From an uncultured Clostridia bacterium (lineage in GTDB: Bacteria; Bacillota; Clostridia; Oscillospirales; Ruminococcaceae), in contig CAMZIK010000019.1 in the NCBI GenBank assembly GCA_947307175.1, forward strand, positions 1 through 37,031: a DNA stretch of 37,031 nucleotides, given 5' to 3'. Positions within the stretch are counted from its first letter, which is position 1, and the number at the start of each line of letters is the position of its first letter. Positions 9,316-18,769 of this stretch are shown here, one piece after another. The notes under the pieces are model-generated. The model searched no databases, was not told the DNA's origin, and saw nothing but the letters and a program-made list of their open reading frames with translations. The position numbers and the translations under genes were made by a program.

Positions 9316-9570
9316 ATGAACGAATTTGAAAACATATTTGATCTGAACGAAGAGGAAGAATGCTGCTGTAACTGTAAGTGCAGCAAGGTGTGGAAAACTA
9401 TTGCGCTTATACTTATCGGCGTTGCGATAGGTTTTCTCATCTCGCCCGTAAAGAACGGAAATACCGTTATCACAGGCAACGAGAATGTTGTCGTTAAGGG
9501 CGGCAAGAAGAAAAAGAAGAAAAAGAAGAAAAAGAAAAATAAGAAGAAATCGGAATGTGAGGAGAATTAA
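9316..9570 (+). CDS. Small membrane protein: Cys cluster, one TM helix, poly-Lys tail
   Basis: RBS gaaagaagga; ECCCNCKCSKVWK, ALILIGVAIGFLI, KKKKKKKKKKKNKKK; 3 nt before ychF start. Confidence 0.6.
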   Translation: MNEFENIFDLNEEEECCCNCKCSKVWKTIALILIGVAIGFLISPVKNGNTVITGNENVVVKGGKKKKKKKKKKKNKKKSECEEN

Positions 9571-9573
9571 TTT

Positions 9574-10668
9574 ATGAAACTTGGTATGGTAGGACTCCCG
9601 AACGTCGGAAAATCAACGCTTTTCAATGCGCTCACAAATGCAGGCGCAGAGTCGGCGAACTATCCGTTCTGTACGATCGAAAAGAATGTCGGCGTCGTAA
9701 GCGTCCCTGACGAAAGGCTCGATAAGCTTGCCGAAATGTATCACCCCGTCAAGTTCACACCTGCAACGCTTGAGTTCGTCGACATCGCAGGACTTGTAAA
9801 GGGCGCATCAAAAGGCGAAGGACTGGGCAATAAGTTCCTTGCGGACATCCGTGAGGTGGACGCTATCGTTCACGTTGTCAGGTGCTTTGAGGACGATAAT
9901 ATCGTCCATGTTGACGGCTCGGTGAACCCTGCAAGAGACATCGAAACGATAGACCTTGAGCTTGTCTTTTCAGACATCGAGATAATCGAAAGAAAACTCG
10001 ACAGAACAAAAAAAGCTATGAAAGGCGATAAGTCTCTCGCAGAGGTCGTTGACTTCCTTGAAAAGCTCAAAGCCCACCTTGAAGAAGGAAAAGCAGCCAG
10101 AGCATATCAGATGACCGACGAGGAAAGAGCAATGCTCGCAGATACTCCGCTTTTGTCGCTTAAACCTGTGATCTATGCCGCAAATCTCAGCGAGGACGAT
10201 TTCCGCAATAATATCGACACCAACGAGAATTATAAGACCGTTCGTACCATAGCCGAGAACGAAGGCTCAGCAGTTTTCCCGATCTGTGCGCAGATAGAAG
10301 CGGAGATCTCCGATATGGACGACGAGGACAAGCAGATGTTCCTTGCCGATCTCGGACTTGAAACATCAGGTCTTGACCGTATCATCAAGCAGGGCTATGC
10401 GCTGCTCGGACTCATATCCTACCTTACCGCAGGCGAACCCGAGGTCCGTGCCTGGACAATAAAAAAAGGCACCAAAGCGCCACAGGCAGCAGGCAAGATA
10501 CATACCGACTTTGAAAAAGGCTTCATAAGAGCCGAGGTCGTATCCTTTGATGACCTTATGTCCTGCGGAAATATGGTGAGCGCAAAAGAAAAAGGACTTG
10601 TCCGCCTTGAAGGCAAGGACTATGTGATGCAGGACGGAGATATTGTCCTGTTCAGATTCAACGTTTAG
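9574..10668 (+). CDS. ychF: Redox/ribosome-associated GTPase YchF (Obg family)
   Basis: [55 protein letters not shown]-terminal TGS-like region. Confidence 0.97.
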   Translation: MKLGMVGLPNVGKSTLFNALTNAGAESANYPFCTIEKNVGVVSVPDERLDKLAEMYHPVKFTPATLEFVDIAGLVKGASKGEGLGNKFLADIREVDAIVHVVRCFEDDNIVHVDGSVNPARDIETIDLELVFSDIEIIERKLDRTKKAMKGDKSLAEVVDFLEKLKAHLEEGKAARAYQMTDEERAMLADTPLLSLKPVIYAANLSEDDFRNNIDTNENYKTVRTIAENEGSAVFPICAQIEAEISDMDDEDKQMFLADLGLETSGLDRIIKQGYALLGLISYLTAGEPEVRAWTIKKGTKAPQAAGKIHTDFEKGFIRAEVVSFDDLMSCGNMVSAKEKGLVRLEGKDYVMQDGDIVLFRFNV

Positions 10669-10753
10669 GGCTGACCGCGGCGGCTGATAGAATCAGCCGC
10701 CTTTTCTGCGCCCTTTGGGCGCAGACGTGGGCGCCGCCCACTGCAGTCAGCCC
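10668..10753. repeat. Cloverleaf-like palindromic intergenic element (outer stem enclosing three perfect hairpins)
   Basis: Outer GGGCTGAC(668-675)/GTCAGCCC(746-753); hairpins 679-701, 706-724, 727-741. Confidence 0.8.
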
Positions 10754-10758
10754 GCCAA

Positions 10759-10797
10759 AAAAACGAGGCACTCAGTAAGATCGAGTGCCTCGTTTTT
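10759..10797. terminator. Bidirectional intrinsic terminator between convergent ychF and YhgE-like gene
   Basis: AAAAACGAGGCACTC-9nt-GAGTGCCTCGTTTTT. Confidence 0.9.
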
Positions 10798-10824
10798 ATA
10801 TAGAAATAGAATGAAAGGGAGAGC

Positions 10825-13455
10825 TTATTTGTCCTTCTTGGCGCTGATGGCTTCAGTCTCAAAAATGAACTTGACTTCACCGTCTGTGCCGTCTGAGATC
10901 CCTGAGAAGTTGTTGTATCCGCCGGAAGCGTTGGTAACAGCTGAAAGCCTGTCAAGCAGTACCTTGATGTCGTTCTTGTAAACGCTGACGATCTTGTCAA
11001 CAGCCTCCTGCTTGAACTTCTTCATGCCGTCCTCAAGTTCCTTTGAACCCGATTCAAGCTGCGAAACACCCGAAACGAGCGCACCGCTGCTGTCCTTGAG
11101 CGTGCCGATGCCGTTTTTCAACTCCGTGCTTCCGTTGTAAAGCTTGGTCGTGCCTGCATAAAGCTCGCTGAGTTTTTCCGCAAATGTCTTTGCACCCGTC
11201 TTGAGCTGTCCTGCTCCTGTCTGCAGCTGTCCGATACCGCCCGAAAGCTTTACCGCACCGTCCTTGAGCTGTCCGATGCCCGATGAGAGCTGTGCAGCTC
11301 CTGCGTTCAGCTGTGAAGCACCTGTCGAAAGCTGACCAAGTCCGCCTGCAAGCTGGTTCACACCCGTAACAGCCTTGTTGATACCGCCGCTGAGCGTGCC
11401 TGCGCCTGTGCTGAGAGACTGAAGTCCGCTTGTGATCGTCTTAGAGCCGTCAAGGATACCTGTGCCTTTCTCGTTGAACTTGTCGTTGAGAGTTTTCAGT
11501 CCGCCTGATATCTGTCCAGCGCCTGTCTTGACCTCAGTCATAAGCTTGTCAGCGCCGCTTGAAACAGCCGAAGCACCCGTGCTTACCTGCTGAGCGCCTG
11601 TCGAAAGCGTATCAACGCTCGTCTTTATCGTTTCAGAGCCTTTCTCCAGTGCGCTTACTCCATCCTTGATAGTCGGATTCTTAGCGTCTGTTCCGCTTTT
11701 CAGACTTGCAAGAACAAGCTTCTGTCCTGCGATAGTCTTTGTCAGCGTCTGTACCGAAACGTTCAGAGTCTGGTTTGTCGGGTCAGCCTCCAAAGCCTTT
11801 TTCAGTGCCGCAAGTACCTGCTCGTTTGCCGAGATAGTGCTTTCAAGTCCAGCCGCTGCCGTGTCAACTCCTGCGCCGAGTGTCTTGACCTGGTCAGGCA
11901 GATCAGCGACCTTTGTGTTCATCTGAGCAAGTCCTGCAGAAACCTTTGCTGCTCCCGAAGAAACAGCTGCAGCGCCTGCCGAAAGGCCCTGAGAGTTATT
12001 CTTGTCAAGCTGCTGCTCCATAGCTGCCGAAAGCTTCTGTGCGCCCGTCTGAAGCTGAGCAACACCCTGCTGTGCCTGTCCAAGACCCTCTGTCAGCTTG
12101 CTTGAACCGTTGTAAAGTGACTTAGCACCGTCAGAGATCTGCTTTGCACCTGTCTGGAGCTGTCCTGCGCCGGTCTTGAGTTCAGGCAGCTTCTCATTTA
12201 TCTGCTTGAATCCGTTTTCCATATCGCCTGCGCCCTTTGCAAGCTTCTGTGCGCCTGTGAAAGCCTCTCCGAGCTTTGAACTGAGAGTATCCGCACCTGT
12301 TTTCAGCGTAGTGATACCGCTTACGAATTTATCTGCCGAGCTGTCAAGAGTAGCAGCACCGTCAGCCAGCTGCTTTGCTCCGTCATTTGCAGTCTTGAGT
12401 CCGTCGTTGAGCGTGCCCGAGCCTGTGTAAAGCTTGTCGATACCACTTGTCAGCTGAGGAACAGAAGCGTTGAGCGTCCAGATGCCAGTGTGCAGCTTCT
12501 GTGCGCCGTCAGCCAGCTTCTGTGCGCCGTCTGCAGCCTCGTTGAGCTTTTTCTCAACTTCGTTTACTATATCGTCTGTGTTGATGTCAAGGCTCGAAAG
12601 CAGATTGCTTGTCGCCAGAGTGATGACTGTCGGCATCTCAAACTTATTTACATCAGCAGTCAGCTCGATGAATTCGGGAATATCAACTCCTGCATCTTCA
12701 ATTTTCTTTGAAGCTGTCGGAGCGTTCTGTTTAAGGTCTTCCTTTATCTTGTCAGCGCCGATGCTCTCTTTGAGACCAGGAAGAGCTATACCCACAAATA
12801 TCTGCTTGCTTCCGTCAGAGATGACCTTTCCGTTTGTGATCTCAACATTTGAGAACACCTCTCCGTCAAGGATAGAACCCGTCGTCATGATGAACGGAGT
12901 CTTTATTTCTTCTTCCTTGCCGTTGATAGTTACCTTCTGTGCAGTCTTGTTCTCAAAATCGTATCTGATAGTTACCTTGCCGCTTTTTCCTGCAAGATCC
13001 TCAGGGCTGATCTCTTTTCCGTCCAGCTTGTATGTGACCTTCATATCTATCGGCAGTTCGCCAGAGTAGTTGCCCTTGTAGTAGATGTCTCCGCCGTCGG
13101 TCTTCCATGTCAGCTCATTGCCCGAGCGCTCAAAGCCTTCATCTGTCTTAGTGTTCTCAATGTCCGAAAGCTTTGATGTGTCTTTAAGCTCTGTAAGACC
13201 CTTCGGGTTCTTGAGCCAGTCGCTGACGATGACCTTGTCCTTTGAACCGTTTGCCTTGGTCATAACATAAACAGTTTCTTCTTTATATGTCTTGCCGTTT
13301 TCATCTTTTGCCTGCTTTGTTTCTTCTTTAGCGGCAGTATTGGCAGCCTTGCTTTCTTCATCTTTCTTATTGTTTGCCATTGCATACATTCCGGTTGCAC
13401 CTGCTGATAAAAGTACAGCCAAAGCTCCTGCGATAACCTTAGAATATGTTTTCAT
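10825..13455 (-). CDS. YhgE/Pip-like secreted protein with dozens of short L-x-x-G type repeats
   Basis: N-terminal signal sequence (MKTYSKVIAGALAVLLSAGATGMYAMA) starting at residue 7 of the ORF; repeats such as LSGGIGQLQTGAGQLKTGAK; next to MMPL transporter. Confidence 0.75.
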   Translation of the reverse strand: MKTYSKVIAGALAVLLSAGATGMYAMANNKKDEESKAANTAAKEETKQAKDENGKTYKEETVYVMTKANGSKDKVIVSDWLKNPKGLTELKDTSKLSDIENTKTDEGFERSGNELTWKTDGGDIYYKGNYSGELPIDMKVTYKLDGKEISPEDLAGKSGKVTIRYDFENKTAQKVTINGKEEEIKTPFIMTTGSILDGEVFSNVEITNGKVISDGSKQIFVGIALPGLKESIGADKIKEDLKQNAPTASKKIEDAGVDIPEFIELTADVNKFEMPTVITLATSNLLSSLDINTDDIVNEVEKKLNEAADGAQKLADGAQKLHTGIWTLNASVPQLTSGIDKLYTGSGTLNDGLKTANDGAKQLADGAATLDSSADKFVSGITTLKTGADTLSSKLGEAFTGAQKLAKGAGDMENGFKQINEKLPELKTGAGQLQTGAKQISDGAKSLYNGSSKLTEGLGQAQQGVAQLQTGAQKLSAAMEQQLDKNNSQGLSAGAAAVSSGAAKVSAGLAQMNTKVADLPDQVKTLGAGVDTAAAGLESTISANEQVLAALKKALEADPTNQTLNVSVQTLTKTIAGQKLVLASLKSGTDAKNPTIKDGVSALEKGSETIKTSVDTLSTGAQQVSTGASAVSSGADKLMTEVKTGAGQISGGLKTLNDKFNEKGTGILDGSKTITSGLQSLSTGAGTLSGGINKAVTGVNQLAGGLGQLSTGASQLNAGAAQLSSGIGQLKDGAVKLSGGIGQLQTGAGQLKTGAKTFAEKLSELYAGTTKLYNGSTELKNGIGTLKDSSGALVSGVSQLESGSKELEDGMKKFKQEAVDKIVSVYKNDIKVLLDRLSAVTNASGGYNNFSGISDGTDGEVKFIFETEAISAKKDK

Positions 13456-13473
13456 ATCAGTGTCTCCCTTCAC

Positions 13474-15588
13474 TTATTTTATCGCCGGCATCTGAACGCC
13501 GCGTGATTTTGCATCGTTTTTCTTAACTTTTTTCATACCGAATGTTGAGCGGATTATGATCGGATCAAACAGCATCAGCATTGACGGCAGAACAAGGATA
13601 ACCGTAAACATACTGATTATAGCACCTCTTGAAAGCAGGTTGCACAGCTGAGAGATCATATCTATCCTTGAGAAAACTCCTACACCGAATGTAGCAGCGA
13701 AGAATCCGAGAGCCGAAACGATTATAGACTTGATAGAAGTCGAAAGAGCTATCGTAACAGCTTCCGTCTTGTCGTGACCCGAGATCCTTTCTGTCTTGTA
13801 TCTTGTAGACATCAGTATCGCATAGTCAACCGTTGCACCGAGCTGAATAGTACCGATAACGATAGACGCTATGAAAGGTATCGTCGTGTGCAGGTAGCAG
13901 GTCAGACCCATGTTTACGAATATCGCAAACTCAATTACCGTCACAAGTATGAGCGGCAGCGAGAATGACTGAAGAACGAAGAAAATGATGAGGAATATCG
14001 CAAGTATCGAAACAGCGCTTACCACCTTGAAGTCTCTGTCCGTTATCGTGATAAGGTCCTTTGTACACGGAGCTTCACCGATAAGCATTGCCTTCTTGTC
14101 GTATTTTGCAGCGATGTCCTGAAGTTCTTCGATCTGGTTGTTGACCTCGTCCGAAGCGGTCTTGTATTCCGACCCTATCAGCACCATCTGCCAGTTCTTT
14201 GATTTCAGCGCCTCGGTCAGCCTTTCGGGGATGACCTCCTTAGGAATGTTCGGACCGATAAGCGAGCTTAATCCGAGCGAGAACTTGACGCCGTCCACCT
14301 TGTTCATCTCACCCAGCATATTCGTCATGTTCTTTGAGCTGAGATCCGCATCACACATCAGAACGTGCGTCGTGGACATATGGAATTCTTCTTCAAGCTT
14401 TGTGTTGGCAACTATACTGTCCAGATCTTTCGGCAGGGTAGCCGTCAGATCATAGTAAACGTCCGTGTGGGTGTATCCGTAAAGTGCAGGGATAAGCACT
14501 ACCAGAAAAGCAGTGATGCACACCGCACGGTGTTTGATTATGAACTTTGAAAGCGTATCGAGCTTTGGGATAAACTCTCTGTGCATCGTCTTTGTGAGCG
14601 CCTTGTCGAAAATGAGTATCATCGAAGGCAGCACAGTTACGCAGGCGATAACACCGATAACAACACCCTTTGCCATAACTATACCCATATCAAGACCGAG
14701 CTTGTAAGACATAAAGCAAAGTGCAAGGAATCCCGCAACAGTCGTTATCGAGCTTCCGACAACTGAGCTGATGGTCTTTGAGATAGCCATAGCCATAGCT
14801 TCCTTGTTGTCGTTGGGGTGCAGCTTCTGCTGCTCTTTGTAGCTGTGCCACAGGAAGATCGAGTAGTCGATCGTAACACCCAGCTGAAGCACCGCTGTAA
14901 GCGCCTGAGTGATGAACGAGATCTCCCCGAAGAAGATGTTCGAGCCTAAGTTGTAAAGTACAGCCATACCCACGCTTATCATAAACAGTACAGGTATAAG
15001 GAACGAATCCATCGTCAGCGCAAGCACAAGGCTCGTAAGGCAGACAGCCAGGATAACATAACCTGTTGTCTCATCGATCGTCAGATCTTTAATATCGTTG
15101 ATCGCTGCAGTCATACCTGCAACGAAACACTCTTTGCCTGCGATCTTCTTTATCTCTGTCAGCGCTTCAAGGCTTCCGTCCGCAGCCGATGTCTCATCAA
15201 AGAATACCGCCATAAGCGTAGCCTTGTCTGAGTTAAAGAAGTCGTAAAGTTTTTTCGGAAGCACTTCCTTAGGAAGATTGATGTCAGCTATCGAGTCGTA
15301 CCAAACAACATCGCAGACATGATCCACCGCAGCGAATTTCTTCTCCAGCTTCTTGACGTCCTTGTCCTGCATACCGTCTATCATAACGAATGCAAAGCCG
15401 CCCTTGCCGAACTCATCAAGCATAATGTCCTGACCCTTCATCGTGTCAAGATCTTTCGGCAGGTACGAGAGAATATCATAGTTTATCCTCGTGCCAAGCA
15501 TTCCGATAAGCGACGGTACAAGCAGCGCAATACTCATTATAAGTATCACAAATCTGCCCTTGACGACCGCTTTGCCGAATTTGTACAT
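13474..15588 (-). CDS. MMPL/RND-family transporter
   Basis: 704 aa; two repeats of SSD/RND TM blocks (LGVTIDYSIFLWHSYKEQ; LGATVDYAILMSTRYKTER). Confidence 0.9.
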   Translation of the reverse strand: MYKFGKAVVKGRFVILIMSIALLVPSLIGMLGTRINYDILSYLPKDLDTMKGQDIMLDEFGKGGFAFVMIDGMQDKDVKKLEKKFAAVDHVCDVVWYDSIADINLPKEVLPKKLYDFFNSDKATLMAVFFDETSAADGSLEALTEIKKIAGKECFVAGMTAAINDIKDLTIDETTGYVILAVCLTSLVLALTMDSFLIPVLFMISVGMAVLYNLGSNIFFGEISFITQALTAVLQLGVTIDYSIFLWHSYKEQQKLHPNDNKEAMAMAISKTISSVVGSSITTVAGFLALCFMSYKLGLDMGIVMAKGVVIGVIACVTVLPSMILIFDKALTKTMHREFIPKLDTLSKFIIKHRAVCITAFLVVLIPALYGYTHTDVYYDLTATLPKDLDSIVANTKLEEEFHMSTTHVLMCDADLSSKNMTNMLGEMNKVDGVKFSLGLSSLIGPNIPKEVIPERLTEALKSKNWQMVLIGSEYKTASDEVNNQIEELQDIAAKYDKKAMLIGEAPCTKDLITITDRDFKVVSAVSILAIFLIIFFVLQSFSLPLILVTVIEFAIFVNMGLTCYLHTTIPFIASIVIGTIQLGATVDYAILMSTRYKTERISGHDKTEAVTIALSTSIKSIIVSALGFFAATFGVGVFSRIDMISQLCNLLSRGAIISMFTVILVLPSMLMLFDPIIIRSTFGMKKVKKNDAKSRGVQMPAIK

Positions 15589-15636
15589 TTAAACATTACC
15601 CCTTTCAAATGACCTGTACAGTATACTATATCAATA

Positions 15637-15782
15637 TGACCGCCGGTCATTTTATTCATCGGAAATTATTGTAACACAAAAATGACCGTTAGTCAATATC
15701 TTTACGAAAGAAAATTGACCGTTGGTCATATTTTTGTATACATTGCCAAGTGAAAGGGTCGATATTAAATGACTATTGGTCA
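15637..15782. promoter_or_regulatory. Four 13-bp palindromic operator-like sites, consensus TGACYRNYRGTCA
   Basis: TGACCGCCGGTCA (15637-15649), TGACCGTTAGTCA (15683-15695), TGACCGTTGGTCA (15716-15728), TGACTATTGGTCA (15770-15782). Confidence 0.85.
15668..15696 (-). promoter_or_regulatory. Sigma-A-like promoter for the MMPL/YhgE genes
   Basis: Minus strand TTGACT-N17-TACAAT; the -35 box is inside operator 2. Confidence 0.75.
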
Positions 15783-15792
15783 TTTTTACATC

Positions 15793-15821
15793 TTGACAAG
15801 CTGATATTTAGGTCTTATAAT
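15793..15821 (+). promoter_or_regulatory. Consensus sigma-A promoter for the tetR gene
   Basis: TTGACA-N17-TATAAT. Confidence 0.85.
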
Positions 15822-15870
15822 TGAAATAACCTACGAAAAAGCGGTTCTTTCAGCATAAGGAGTGAAAATA

Positions 15871-16476
15871 ATGAGCAAGCTCGACACTAACAAAAAGAAA
15901 AAAGAGACCTCTCTGCTTGATACAGCCTTCAACCTTTTCACCACCAAAGGATTGAATAAGACCTCCATTTCAGATATAGTCAGCAATGCAGGCGTTGCAA
16001 AGGGAACGTTCTATCTTTATTTCAAGGACAAGTACGACCTGCGCAACAAGCTTATCTCTCATAAATCCTCCCAGCTGTTCAAACAGGCGATCGCCCAGAT
16101 GAAAGCAACCAAAATGGAGCATGACTTTGAAAGCGATATAATTTTTGTTATAGATAATATCATCAACCAGCTTACCGAGAATAAAGCGACGCTGAATTTC
16201 ATTTCAAAGAATCTCAGCTGGGGAGTATTCAAAAACGCCCTTACCACCAAGACCAACGAAAAGGACGTAGACTTTGCAGATGTCTATAATATGATAATAG
16301 AGAATGCCCCCAATACAGTCAAAGACCCTGAAATAATGGTCTTTATGATAATCGAGCTTGTAAGTTCGACCTGCTATTCCTCTATCCTTTATTCCGAACC
16401 GTGCGATATAGGCTCGCTCAAACCGCATCTTTACCAGAGCATCAAGCATATTCTGCACGACCACATCGACTATTGA
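15871..16476 (+). CDS. TetR-family transcriptional regulator
   Basis: N-terminal HTH: TAFNLFTTKGLNKTSISDIVSNAGVAKGTFYLYFKDKYDL; divergent from MMPL gene; ATG 15871 after aaggag RBS. Confidence 0.92.
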   Translation: MSKLDTNKKKKETSLLDTAFNLFTTKGLNKTSISDIVSNAGVAKGTFYLYFKDKYDLRNKLISHKSSQLFKQAIAQMKATKMEHDFESDIIFVIDNIINQLTENKATLNFISKNLSWGVFKNALTTKTNEKDVDFADVYNMIIENAPNTVKDPEIMVFMIIELVSSTCYSSILYSEPCDIGSLKPHLYQSIKHILHDHIDY

Positions 16477-16506
16477 GTTTATCTCATAACAATACACCTC
16501 TTCGGC

Positions 16507-16549
16507 CGATACTCTTTTTACAGAGTATCGGTCATTTTCTTTTTTTGAT
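16507..16549 (+). terminator. Intrinsic terminator after tetR
   Basis: GCCGATACTCT-loop-AGAGTATCGGTC followed by T-rich tract. Confidence 0.7.
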
Positions 16550-16574
16550 ATAAGTTTTAATAAATTACCGACTA

Positions 16575-16603
16575 TTGACTTTTGATAAAAGATATGTTAA
16601 AAT
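16575..16603 (+). promoter_or_regulatory. Sigma-A-like promoter for the CWB2 protein gene
   Basis: TTGACT-N17-TAAAAT. Confidence 0.65.
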
Positions 16604-16657
16604 GTTAATAGAATTTAATCAATACACACAAATTCACATCGATGGGAGGTCACAATA

Positions 16658-18329
16658 ATGAAAAAGCGCTTATTGAGCCTGCTGACTGGTGCATTGATGC
16701 TGCTTTCGCTTGTCGCCTATGTCCCGTTTGATATAGGCGCAGCCGCACAGACAGAAAGCATCTCGGCAGCACAGCAGGAAGAACGAAGCCTTATCGAAAG
16801 AAGCGGGGCAGCGTTCGGTGAATGTATCGAGATGTCTGCCAGCGACTTTAAGCCGCCAAGCGTCCGCACAGAAAAGCTCAGTGTTAACGGTTCGATATGA
16901 TGAAGCAAATCAGAAATATTTTGACCTGTCCTATGTTGCTTCAAGCAAGAATACTTTTACCCTGACAGGACTGCAAGCAAATACTCAGTATAAATTCGTA
17001 CTGACTGCTTATAAGACAGTCGGCGGCGAGAAAGTGCTGAGTACCAGGGAAGTCTCCATCAAGGTAACTACCTCAAAGGCAGAGGAGCAGTTCACCAAGA
17101 AGGTCACAGGTGCAAAGGTTTCTGCAACTACCACCGATTCGGTAACCCTCAAATGGGATAATCCGACTTACGCAGCAGGCGTTGTGATAAGAAGATACAA
17201 CGAAACAACAGGCAAATATGATACTATCGCAAAGCTCGGTACTGATAAAACAAGCTATACCGATAAAGGACTCGATGCCGAAAAGGCCTATAAGTATGTG
17301 ATCTATACCTATAAGCTGAACGGTACGACCACTGTTCTCAGCGATGAGTATGTCAAGCTCAGTGCAAAGACCCAGCAGGCGCAGAAGCAGGCAGAGATTA
17401 TCAGATATGAGGGCAGCAACAGGTTCCTGACAGCTGTTGAGATCTCCAAGGCAAGCTTCCCAAGCGGCGCAAAAACAGTTGTCCTTGCATACGGTATGAA
17501 CTATGCAGACGCTCTCGCAGGCGTTTCTCTCGCCAAAGCCATGAATGCACCTATCCTGCTTACAAATCTCAAAGCGATCCCAAATGAAACACTTGCAGAG
17601 ATAAAACGCCTCGGTGCAAAGAATGTCATTATCCTTGGCGGCATTGGCGCAGTCAGCGCAGATGTCGAAAAGGTGCTAAAAAAGAGTGGACTTAAAACCG
17701 AGAGGATAGCAGGCGCAACAAGATTTGAAACAGCGACTAAGATCGCAGAAAGACTTCAGATCCTTAACGGCAAAAAGCCTCAGGAAGTTTTCTTCGTGTA
17801 TGCTTTCAATTCTGCCGATGCACTTTCTGTAAGCGCAGTAGCCGCAGTCAAGGGCGCACCAGTCATTTACTTGAAAACCATGGGCGACCTCGACGAAGCG
17901 ACCTCAGCTTACCTCAAGTCAATAAAAGGCAGAGTTAATAATGCTTATGTCATCGGCGGCGACGGCGTAATATCAAACGACATGATGAAGAAAGCTGGCA
18001 AGGCTCTGGGCGTAACAGCCAAAAGAGTTTTCGGCAAAGACAGATTTGAGACCTGCGTTGCTGTCAATACCAAATTCAAGAGCGTCCTGAACGGTGATAC
18101 CATCTGTGTTGCAACAGGAATGGATTTCCCTGACGCACTTGCAGGCGGTGTGTTCGCAGCGATGAACAAAGCACCGCTGTTCCTTGTCAACGGAAAGGCA
18201 AAGACCCTCAATCTCAGCGATTTGCAGGCAGCATATCTTAAAACAAAAGCTGCAAAGAAGATATGTGTCCTTGGTGGTACGGGCGCAGTTCCCGATTCAC
18301 ACGCCCTGACTATTGCCGATGCCGGATAA
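16658..18329 (+). pseudogene. Secreted Fn3 / cell-wall-binding-repeat-2 protein, apparently frameshifted in the first Fn3 domain
   Basis: 16658-16900 encodes signal peptide and ~80 aa ending ...RTEKLSVNGSI*; the +1 frame continues VRYDEANQKYFDLSYVASSKNTFTLTGL (Fn3), a second Fn3, then CWB2 repeats (RYEGSNRFLTAVEIS..., RIAGATRFETATKIA..., RVFGKDRFETCVAVN...). Confidence 0.7.
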
Positions 18330-18334
18330 GACAT

Positions 18335-18377
18335 TAAAAAAATGCCCATGAGCTTTAACGCTTTTGGGCATTTTTTG
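18335..18377 (+). terminator. Intrinsic terminator after CWB2 gene
   Basis: AAAATGCCC-loop-GGGCATTTTTT. Confidence 0.85.
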
Positions 18378-18393
18378 TTATAGTGTCTCTAGA

Positions 18394-18769
18394 ATAAATC
18401 AGAATTTATAGTTCTAATCAGACTTTGAAAACCTGTCATAATAACAGGTTTTTCGGTCAAGCCTTTTCTCGTAAAAAAGGCTTGCGGGTCAAGGGCAGCG
18501 CCCTTGCCGACGTCCGCAGACGGCGGAATACCTGAGCGTCAGGCGCACGGCAAAAGACGTGAACAACCGAACAGCAAGCTGTTCGCTCGAGAGGGAAAGC
18601 CCTGTAAGAGAGGGCTTTCCCTTGCCCCGTGGTAACGCCAGCCGCCTCAAGCCGCCTGCGTAAAGGCGGCTTGAACAACAGATGTCGAGTTCTTGTTTTT
18701 GGGGGCTTTCCGATCGCCCCCAAACCCCTTCGGACACACACTTGTTTAATAATATAAATTCTGATTTAT
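18394..18769. mobile_element. MITE-like / multi-hairpin repeat element with 17-bp terminal inverted repeats (copy 2)
   Basis: ataaatcagaatttata (18394-18410) and tataaattctgatttat (18753-18769) are perfect inverted repeats; eight or more perfect internal stem-loops; right part repeated at 1-163. Confidence 0.75.

Noticed and set aside
9483-9555. AAG/AAA tract as a sequencing or assembly artefact
   Set aside because: The reading frame stays open with a sensible stop and the next gene's start 3 nt later; kept as a real feature with moderate confidence.
11100-12540. Regular repeated DNA blocks suggestive of a CRISPR array
   Set aside because: The repeats are degenerate, in frame and encode the GAxxLxxG protein repeats of the 10825-13455 CDS; no constant repeat/unique spacer pattern.
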